From contig DIVF01000056.1 of NCBI GenBank assembly GCA_002423285.1, forward strand, positions 1 to 48,244: a stretch of DNA of 48,244 nt. Reading direction: 5' to 3'. Of the stretch, positions 42,743-48,244 are shown one piece after another. Below the pieces are notes generated by a model that searched no databases, was not told the origin of the DNA, and worked only from the letters and a program-made list of their open reading frames with translations. Source of the DNA: Micavibrio sp. UBA6139. Lineage in GTDB: Bacteria; Pseudomonadota; Alphaproteobacteria; Micavibrionales; Micavibrionaceae. Both the position numbers and the translations under genes were made by a program. Each line of letters opens with the position of its first letter. The stretch's first letter is position 1.

Positions 42743-43501
42743 TTAAGCCGGGCAAGCTGCTTTATCTGCCAGAATCGTAACGCCGTGTTGCTGGCGCAGA
42801 TAGGTGGCTGGAATATCCTGACTGATTTCACCGTGCAGAACGCGATTGAGAATGGATGCTTTATGGGCGCCGTTCACCAGTAATATCGTGCGGCGCGCTG
42901 CGCTCAATTGTCCAAGCCCCAATGTATAGGCGGTCTTTGGCACACGGTCCACACCGCCCCAATATTTTGCGTTTGCGTCCAATGTATCTTTGGTCAATGT
43001 GACATGATGTGTTGCTTGCGTGAAATCAGACCCCGGCTCATTGAAGGCAATGTGACCATTGGTCCCAAGTCCTAAAACCGCCAGATCAATCGGCCCGTTT
43101 TCTTGCAGCCATTGATCGATGCGGGCGATTTCATCCTGCGGATTTCTGGCATTGCTGTTAAACCGCATCCGGTTATTTTGCGGAACGCCAGCGGGGTCTA
43201 AAAACGTGCGGCTGACCCAGCCGTAAAATAAACGCTCATCATCCGGATCAAGTCCGGCATATTCATCCAGTGCCAAAAAGCGCAGGTTCTGCCACAAATC
43301 CTGCCGATGCCCGTGACGCGCAATCAATTCGCGGTACATGCCCAGCGGTGTATTGCCCGTGGGCAGCACCACCAGCGGCCCACGGCCACCTTGATGTTCG
43401 CTCAAACACGCTTCAAACGCCGCGACGAATAAATCGGCGGCATTGGCGGCAAAGGCCGCTTCATTGGCGGCAATGTGAAAAATTGGGGTGGTTTGTGTCA
43501 T
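42743..43501 (-). CDS. nagB: Glucosamine-6-phosphate deaminase (NagB family)
   Basis: NagB converts glucosamine-6-phosphate to fructose-6-phosphate and ammonia. The motifs VVLPTGNTPLGMYREL, FLALDEYAGL and GLGTNGHIAFNEPGSDF place it in this family. The frame is open upstream to 43687, but the extra 62 residues are not family-like and would overlap the divergent gene, so the ATG at 43501 is chosen (252 residues). No nagA or transporter is near, so it may serve amino-sugar recycling. Confidence 0.9.
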   Translation of the reverse strand: MTQTTPIFHIAANEAAFAANAADLFVAAFEACLSEHQGGRGPLVVLPTGNTPLGMYRELIARHGHRQDLWQNLRFLALDEYAGLDPDDERLFYGWVSRTFLDPAGVPQNNRMRFNSNARNPQDEIARIDQWLQENGPIDLAVLGLGTNGHIAFNEPGSDFTQATHHVTLTKDTLDANAKYWGGVDRVPKTAYTLGLGQLSAARRTILLVNGAHKASILNRVLHGEISQDIPATYLRQQHGVTILADKAACPA

Positions 43502-43573
43502 GGCTTCATACCTGCTTCTTCCATGGTAACCTCTTATTGCCTTGATGCAATGAAATGCTTTAGGGTGCGGGCC

Positions 43574-44242
43574 ATGGATGATCTGACGCAGGAAATTCTG
43601 GCCTATGACCCGCCCAATGAGGCGATCCCGGTTTTGTACCGGGATGATGATTTTATGGTCTTGAATAAACCTAGCGGCTTGTTGCATGTGCCGGGGCGTG
43701 ATCCACGTTTATCCGATTGTCTTGATTCCCGGATGCGCCTGATTTATCCGACGGCATCCGTCATCCACCGCCTTGACCGCGATACATCCGGTGTCGTTGT
43801 GATGGGTTTGAATAAAATTGCCCATGCCGCGATTGCCATTCAATTTGAAAACCGCACCACCGAAAAATCATACATCGCCCGTGTCTATGGCGATGTGATC
43901 GGGGATGAGGGTTTTATCGATTTGCCCTTGGCCATCGACCCAGACCGCAAACCCCGCCACCGCGTCGATCATATCAATGGCCGTCCCGCCCAGACAAAAT
44001 GGCGTGTGATTGCACGCGAAGGCCATGCCACGCGCTTGCATCTATCACCGCTCACGGGACGCACCCATCAACTGCGTGTTCATATGGTGTCATTGGGGCA
44101 TCCGATTTTGGGGGATCCTCTTTATGCCGAAGGGCAGGCTCTTGCCGCGTCGCCCCGGTTACAGCTTCACGCCGCCAGCCTCAGTTTCCGCCACCCGAAA
44201 ACGGGTGAACTCTGTACCTTTACCGCCGACGCGCCGTTTTAG
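43574..44242 (+). CDS. rluA: RluA-type pseudouridine synthase without S4 domain
   Basis: The 222-residue enzyme has the catalytic motif HRLDRDTSGVVVMGLN and LTGRTHQLRVHMVSLGHPIL. It has no S4 domain, unlike the RluC-type protein at 22.7 kb, which fits RluA (23S rRNA and tRNA uridine modification). Upstream ATG codons at 43475 and 43550 are in frame; the ATG at 43574 matches the usual family start and leaves a short divergent gap to nagB. Confidence 0.88.
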   Translation: MDDLTQEILAYDPPNEAIPVLYRDDDFMVLNKPSGLLHVPGRDPRLSDCLDSRMRLIYPTASVIHRLDRDTSGVVVMGLNKIAHAAIAIQFENRTTEKSYIARVYGDVIGDEGFIDLPLAIDPDRKPRHRVDHINGRPAQTKWRVIAREGHATRLHLSPLTGRTHQLRVHMVSLGHPILGDPLYAEGQALAASPRLQLHAASLSFRHPKTGELCTFTADAPF

Positions 44243-44409
44243 GGAGCTGACCCCCAATACCCCAAAGCTTTATCGTGGCGTTGCGCCATTGAATATTCTT
44301 GTCGTGACGGCGGCATTCTGGTAAATGTCTTGCGTGCCTTTTACGTAATATCGATGATATTCGGACGGCGGCTTAAAAATAATAATCATATCAATAGGAT
44401 AGGTTCAAA

Positions 44410-46257
44410 ATGGGTTCAAAAAAGCACAAGGGCGGCCATCAAAACAATCAACCAAAACGCGGTCAGGGCCGTGGGGCTGCGCCGGGGCGTCCTGCTGTTC
44501 CGGATGCTTTGGTGGGTGTGATTCAGGATAATCAGGGTGTGCTTGAAATGGTCCCTTGCGCGAAGAAGGACAGGCGCGTTTTTGCACTGGATCCGCAAAC
44601 GCTGAATGGCGCGAAGGTCGGCGATATCATTCTGGCGAAACAGGATGGCGCAACCGCCACTGGTACACCGATTGCCCGCATTGAAAAAAATCTGGGTACG
44701 GCCAGCGACCCGGGAATTTTGAGCCTTATCAGCGCCTATGAGAAGGGTTTGCGGATTGAATTTAATCAGGCCACGCTTGATCAAACGCAGGGTATGGATG
44801 TGCCATCCTTAAATGGCCGCGCTGATCTGCGGCAAATTCCACTGGTGACAATTGATGGCGCCGATGCGCGCGATTTTGATGATGCCGTTTTTGCGGAACG
44901 TACCCAGGATGGTTACCATTTGATTGTCGCGATTGCCGATGTGTCGTGGTATGTGCGCCCGGGCAGCGAATTGGATAAGGAAGCCCTGCAACGCGGCAAT
45001 TCAACCTATTTCGCGGACCGCGTATTGCCGATGCTGCCAGAGGCCTTATCGAATGGTCTTTGTTCCTTAAAGCCAAAAGAAGACCGCGCCTGCATCGCCG
45101 CGCATTTGTGGATTGATGATGCCGGTCAATTGCAAAAATATAAATTTGAACGCGCTTTGATGAATTCCCATGCGCGGCTGACCTATCCGCAGGTTCAGGC
45201 GGCAAAAGACGGGCGGCCTGATGCGCTGACCGCGCCGTTGATGAAGGATGTTATTTCGCCGCTTTATGAGGCCTATGATGTTTTGAACAAGGCGCGTATT
45301 GCCCGCAATGCGTTGACGCTGGATGGGCAAGAGCACAAGGCTGATATCGACCGCAAGACCGGTGTTATCAAGGGTATTGCGCCTTATCAATCGCATGAGA
45401 GTAACAAGCTGATCGAAGAATTTATGATTTTAGCGAATGTTGCCGCAGCCTCTGCGCTGGAATCTAAAGGTGCGGCCTGTGTCTACCGTACCCATGACCG
45501 CCCGATCTCAGCGGACCGCGTTCAAGAACTGGGCGAGTATTTAAGCGCCATCGGTATTCCGCAGCCTAAATCAACGCCAGATCAACAGGCCTGCTATAAC
45601 GAGATTATGGTGTCGGCAAAAAAGCGCAATTGTGGAAGCGTTGTGCAAGATGCCATTTTGCGCATTCAGGCAAAGGCGGCATATCAAACGATGAATGTCG
45701 GGCATTTCGGTTTGGCGCTCGATAAATACGCGCATTTTACATCGCCGATCCGCCGTTATGCCGATTTGCTGGTCCATCGCAGCCTGGTTGATGCGTTCAA
45801 TATGGGGGCTGGTGGATTGGACACTGAACAATCCCGCAATCTCGACAAGATGGCCAAGCATATTTCTGAAACGGAAATTGCCTCAACGGGTGCGGAGCGC
45901 ACCGCGAATGATCGCTTTGCCGCAACATATCTGGCACCCGCCGTGGGGCAGGAATTCAGCGGCGTTATTCAAAGCGCAACAATGGCTGGCTTGTTCGTAA
46001 AATTCGACGGGCTGGGTGCGGTTGGTTTGTTGCCGTGGAAATCATTGCCACGCGACAATTATCGTTTGGATGAGGTCACAAGATCCATCGTTGGCCAAAA
46101 TCATGTCTATCGTGCCGGTGCAAAAATGGATGTGCGTATCGCATCGGCCGATGGCCTGAAGGGGTCCTTGGTTTTGTACCCAGCCAATAATAACAGTGCC
46201 GACCTTGATGGCGTGCGGCAACAGGGCAAAAAACGCGGCGGGTATCAGCCTTCATAA
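44410..46257 (+). CDS. rnr: Ribonuclease R, short form
   Basis: RNase R is a 3'-5' exoribonuclease that degrades structured RNA. The RNB domain contains TIDGADARDFDDAV with Asp149, Asp155, Asp157 and Asp158, and the motif HFTSPIRRYADLLVHRSL. A C-terminal S1-like domain (about residues 520-590) follows. At 615 residues it lacks the N-terminal winged-helix part of E. coli RNase R (about 813). The first 27 residues are basic and low-complexity. AGGA lies 10 bases before the ATG. It is followed by a strong terminator. Confidence 0.93.
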   Translation: MGSKKHKGGHQNNQPKRGQGRGAAPGRPAVPDALVGVIQDNQGVLEMVPCAKKDRRVFALDPQTLNGAKVGDIILAKQDGATATGTPIARIEKNLGTASDPGILSLISAYEKGLRIEFNQATLDQTQGMDVPSLNGRADLRQIPLVTIDGADARDFDDAVFAERTQDGYHLIVAIADVSWYVRPGSELDKEALQRGNSTYFADRVLPMLPEALSNGLCSLKPKEDRACIAAHLWIDDAGQLQKYKFERALMNSHARLTYPQVQAAKDGRPDALTAPLMKDVISPLYEAYDVLNKARIARNALTLDGQEHKADIDRKTGVIKGIAPYQSHESNKLIEEFMILANVAAASALESKGAACVYRTHDRPISADRVQELGEYLSAIGIPQPKSTPDQQACYNEIMVSAKKRNCGSVVQDAILRIQAKAAYQTMNVGHFGLALDKYAHFTSPIRRYADLLVHRSLVDAFNMGAGGLDTEQSRNLDKMAKHISETEIASTGAERTANDRFAATYLAPAVGQEFSGVIQSATMAGLFVKFDGLGAVGLLPWKSLPRDNYRLDEVTRSIVGQNHVYRAGAKMDVRIASADGLKGSLVLYPANNNSADLDGVRQQGKKRGGYQPS

Positions 46258-46282
46258 GCTTTGAAATGCCATAAATAAAAAG

Positions 46283-46314
46283 ACAGGCTGGCGTTATCGC
46301 TGGCCTGTTTTTTT
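46283..46314 (+). terminator. Terminator of the RNase R gene
   Basis: ACAGGCTGGCG (46283-46293) pairs with CGCTGGCCTGT (46298-46308), including two G-T pairs, around a TTAT loop. A 7-base T run follows (46308-46314). Confidence 0.9.
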
Positions 46315-46516
46315 ATGCGCATGCGCGAATGTGTTCTGGTCATAATGCCGCGTCCTTGCTGCGTTTTTCACCCACGCCGTGATGATTTTGTCGCGCGTAT
46401 TAGTGTCCCCCCATATTAGGCCAACCTAAAGTAATGATGGCTGCGCTTTTGCAGTAGAATAAAGAAACAATACTTGCTTCTATGGGGCTAATATTAAGTG
46501 CCTTGAGGGGAAGGTC
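46315..46516 (+). promoter_or_regulatory. luxR upstream region with two short inverted repeats
   Basis: Non-coding stretch before luxR. It contains TTAGGCCAACCTAA (46416-46429), a 5-bp inverted repeat with a 4-base spacer. It also contains CTGCGCTTTTGCAG (46442-46455), a 4-bp CTGC/GCAG repeat that resembles a lux-box half-site pair but is shorter than the usual 18-20 bp. TAGAAT at 46456-46461 is a possible -10 box. Operator function is only a guess. Confidence 0.35.
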
Positions 46517-47257
46517 ATGAAGGATTTGGGAGACTGCATTGCGCTGATCAATTCAGCGCAAACGGGGGAAGAAGCGTTTGGTTATTTTTCTTCCATTATG
46601 TCTGGCTATGGTTATGAGCGTGTGGCTTACAGCCTTATCACAGACCATCCGTCGTTGCTGTTATCAAGACAGCACGGTTTGGTAACAAGTTATCCATCGC
46701 ACTGGATGGCGTATTATCAGGAAAAACAATATTTAAAAGATGATCCGGTTGTTCTTGGCGTTATCAAATCGCGGGCCCCATTTTTTTGGGAAGATTTGAA
46801 GAAGGATAAGGATATTCCTGAATCATCATTTCAGATTCTGGATCAAGGTTATGAGTCTGGCGTGAAGGATGGCATTGGAATCCCCCTTTTTGGAAATCCC
46901 GGTGAAATCGTTGGTTTGGGGTTGGCGCGGAAGGACGGTGAGAAGGGACGAGACTATCAGTTTCTCGCCAACGCCTTTTTGCTCTCAACCTTCTTCCACG
47001 AAAAATATCGCAGCCTGATTGATAATCCGGTGGCTGCTAAAATCACTGTGAAAGAAAAAGATGTTTTGTCTTGGGCTGCTGAAGGCAAGACGGATGAGGA
47101 AATCGCCCTTATTCTCAGCATGTCCGTGAACACTGTGCGGTCGCATTGGAAGAAGCTTTTTGTGAAGCTCAGCGCCAATGGTCGTCTCTACTGCATCACA
47201 AAAGCCATCATGATGGGATTGGTGACACCCGGCTACATCGCAACACCCCCCCACTAA
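46517..47257 (+). CDS. luxR: LuxR-family acyl-homoserine-lactone receptor
   Basis: The 246-residue protein has an N-terminal autoinducer-binding domain and a C-terminal LuxR helix-turn-helix. All five signal-pocket residues defined for TraR are present at a constant offset of six: Trp63, Tyr67, Asp76, Trp91 and Gly119. The HTH keeps Glu180, Leu184 and Gly190 (VKEKDVLSWAAEGKTDEEIA, SVNTVRSHWKKLFVKL). So this is an intact receptor rather than an orphan with a lost pocket. It precedes luxI on the same strand with a 70-base gap. Confidence 0.95.
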   Translation: MKDLGDCIALINSAQTGEEAFGYFSSIMSGYGYERVAYSLITDHPSLLLSRQHGLVTSYPSHWMAYYQEKQYLKDDPVVLGVIKSRAPFFWEDLKKDKDIPESSFQILDQGYESGVKDGIGIPLFGNPGEIVGLGLARKDGEKGRDYQFLANAFLLSTFFHEKYRSLIDNPVAAKITVKEKDVLSWAAEGKTDEEIALILSMSVNTVRSHWKKLFVKLSANGRLYCITKAIMMGLVTPGYIATPPH

Positions 47258-47263
47258 AAGTGG
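47251..47263 (+). other. Inverted repeat at the luxR stop
   Basis: CCACT (47251-47255) and AGTGG (47259-47263) flank AAA across the luxR stop codon. A weak promoter candidate follows: TTGTTG at 47267-47272, a 17-base spacer and TTCAAT at 47290-47295. The repeat centre would be about 45 bases before the predicted start of transcription, near where LuxR proteins bind. It may instead be an attenuator hairpin. Confidence 0.3.
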
Positions 47264-47327
47264 TAGTTGTTGTAATCTAGTGCCTCACATTCAATTGCAC
47301 CTGTGTGATCCTTAGAGGAGGCCGCAG

Positions 47328-48023
47328 GTGATTGATTGCGTCAGTATTAGTAATTCCAGTTGTTTTGATAAAAACCTCGTTGTTGAACAGCATAAATTGC
47401 GGTTCAAGGAAGTCATCCAGAAAGAGCGCTGGGACAATGTCTATGTGCTCGATGATATGGAATTTGATCGTTATGATAATCTGGCCACCGAATATCTGAT
47501 CGCCAGAGATGATCTGGGCAATGTTGTCGGTGTAACGCGCACCTATCCAACAACGCTCCCCTATATGATTTCAGAGGCCTTTACCTACCTCTCCAACAAG
47601 GACCTCCCTTCCAGCCCGCTGATTCTGGAAGCCAGCCGTCTGGTGCTTGACCGCAGTCTGTTGAGCAAGGAACAACGCAAACCCGTGATTGACCAGTTGA
47701 TGGTTGCCTATATGGAACGTGGATTACAGCGCGGCATTCATGCCTATGTCGGCTTTATGCTGCCTAAAATCTGGGAATCGACTTTCTTGCGGTCCGGGTG
47801 GGATGTCACATGGGTGGGGCCTGAACGGCCCTTGCCACAGACCGGCGAAATGGTGCGCGCGGGGCTGATGTTTGTGACCGAAGAAATGAATACGAAGGTC
47901 CGTGAAACAACAGGGATATACGATAATATCGTCAATCTTGGTGAGAACGGCGATGCCTATAACCCCGGCGTGGCGACTCTCTCCAACGAACAAAATGATC
48001 GCGCAAAAAGGCTTGCGGCATGA
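47328..48023 (+). CDS. luxI: LuxI-family acyl-homoserine-lactone synthase (GTG start)
   Basis: LuxI enzymes make AHL signals from S-adenosylmethionine and an acyl carrier. The 231-residue protein has the conserved Arg25, Trp35, Asp47, Asp50, Arg71, Phe85, Glu101 and Arg104 (RW, EFDRYD, TRTYPT, LEASRLVLD). The position equal to Phe28 of known LuxI proteins is Val29. AGAGGAGG (47314-47321) lies 6 bases before the GTG. The stop overlaps the start of the next gene. The acyl chain cannot be predicted. Confidence 0.95.
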   Translation: MIDCVSISNSSCFDKNLVVEQHKLRFKEVIQKERWDNVYVLDDMEFDRYDNLATEYLIARDDLGNVVGVTRTYPTTLPYMISEAFTYLSNKDLPSSPLILEASRLVLDRSLLSKEQRKPVIDQLMVAYMERGLQRGIHAYVGFMLPKIWESTFLRSGWDVTWVGPERPLPQTGEMVRAGLMFVTEEMNTKVRETTGIYDNIVNLGENGDAYNPGVATLSNEQNDRAKRLAA

Positions 48024-48244
48024 CCTCTCTTGGTTCCAGTGCCAAAAGGGAAGAAAATCTTTCCTATGGCTCTGAATTCCTGAACTGCTTGAAGCTGTTA
48101 TACAGCGAATCCCTGCGGCTGGAGCTTGGCGGGCTTGCCGATATTTTGGAAAAGTCTTTTGAGGACTGTGCCTCGGTGATCGGGGCGCAGGATGCCTCCA
48201 TCAACGACAACCACCAATGCATTAGACCTGTTGCAAAAGTCCGG
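48020..48244 (+). CDS. Partial gene coupled to luxI, unknown product
   Basis: An ATG at 48020 overlaps the luxI TGA (ATGA), and the frame stays open for 75 codons to the window end. The visible protein starts MTSLGSSAKREENLSYGSEF and continues as a probable helix with LRLELGGLADILEKSFEDC. It is not one I recognise. If the sequence from 48225 is an insertion-sequence end, the gene is interrupted after about residue 68. Confidence 0.6.
   Translation, partial: MTSLGSSAKREENLSYGSEFLNCLKLLYSESLRLELGGLADILEKSFEDCASVIGAQDASINDNHQCIRPVAKVR
48225..48244. mobile_element. Possible insertion-sequence terminal repeat
   Basis: The last 20 bases, GACCTGTTGCAAAAGTCCGG, resemble the ends of IS5-family elements of the IS427/IS1031 type. 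They follow a TTA trinucleotide (48222-48224), as in the TNA target duplications of that group. No transposase is visible because the window stops. This is recognition from memory, so confidence is low. Confidence 0.35.

Noticed and set aside
43475..43573. Upstream start for the rluA-type gene
   Set aside because: It would run into the nagB coding region; the ATG at 43574 fits the family length.
43502..43687. N-terminal extension of nagB
   Set aside because: The 62 additional residues do not resemble the family and overlap the coding part of the divergent rluA-type gene.
46314..46418. 34-codon frame after the RNase R terminator
   Set aside because: It begins in the terminator T run, has no ribosome site and encodes no recognisable sequence.
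1..48244. CRISPR array, rRNA, tRNA, phage genes
   Set aside because: No regularly spaced repeats, no cloverleaf or rRNA segment, and no phage structural or integrase gene was seen in the parts read.

Overview
This 48.2 kb window is chromosomal DNA from a Gram-negative bacterium, most probably an alphaproteobacterium. The evidence is: an S10-spc-alpha ribosomal cluster that runs on through secY and adk with no rpmJ and no rpsD; an ATP12-type F1-ATPase chaperone; a DUF3035 (BamF-type) lipoprotein beside lspA and ileS; a paired M16 peptidase locus; a MutL carrying the endonuclease motif; and a LuxI/LuxR pair. I cannot fix the genus. A Rhodospirillales or Micavibrio-like lineage is only a guess.

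Layout. 1-16.3 kb (+): the 3' part of tuf, then rpsJ-rplC-rplD-rplW-rplB-rpsS-rplV-rpsC-rplP-rpmC-rpsQ-rplN-rplX-rplE-rpsN-rpsH-rplF-rplR-rpsE-rpmD-rplO, a terminator, secY-adk, a strong promoter with a structured leader, then rpsM-rpsK-rpoA-rplQ and a terminator. 16.4-22.7 kb (+): a tightly overlapping run of a small membrane protein, a kinase-like/methyltransferase fusion, a membrane sulfatase-fold enzyme, an HtrA/DegP protease, rarA, crcB and an RluC-type pseudouridine synthase. 23.8-26.8 kb (+): a second overlapping operon with a possibly leaderless first gene (six-cysteine anchored protein), an AsmA-like protein and ATP12. 26.8-41.0 kb (-): ribF-ileS-lspA-bamF-like, two M16 peptidases, pgi, a pentapeptide-repeat protein, mutL and a 4-TM protein, with one orphan + strand gene (35.0-35.9 kb) inserted in the middle. 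41.0-46.3 kb: single genes of mixed orientation (carboxylesterase, DUF2147 protein, glycine-zipper lipoprotein, nagB, rluA-type synthase, RNase R). 46.5-48.2 kb (+): luxR, luxI and a third gene that overlaps luxI and runs off the window.

How the genes work together. The left third makes the ribosome, the core RNA polymerase alpha subunit and the Sec channel. The middle blocks serve the envelope: surface-polymer modification, periplasmic proteolysis, lipoprotein maturation, outer-membrane assembly and AsmA-type function. They also include genome maintenance (RarA, MutL) and RNA modification or decay. The right end is a complete acyl-homoserine-lactone signalling unit.

The most interesting items are four. 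First, the 16.4-19.6 kb cassette, where one protein appears to join a kinase-like catalytic core to a methyltransferase, as WbdD does in O-antigen capping but in the opposite domain order. Second, the luxR-luxI-unknown unit, cut by a terminus that resembles an insertion sequence. Third, the promoter that places transcription start on the ATG at 23804. Fourth, the repeated Lys/Ala-rich tails on several ribosomal proteins. No system that is clearly new to biology is proven by the sequence alone.
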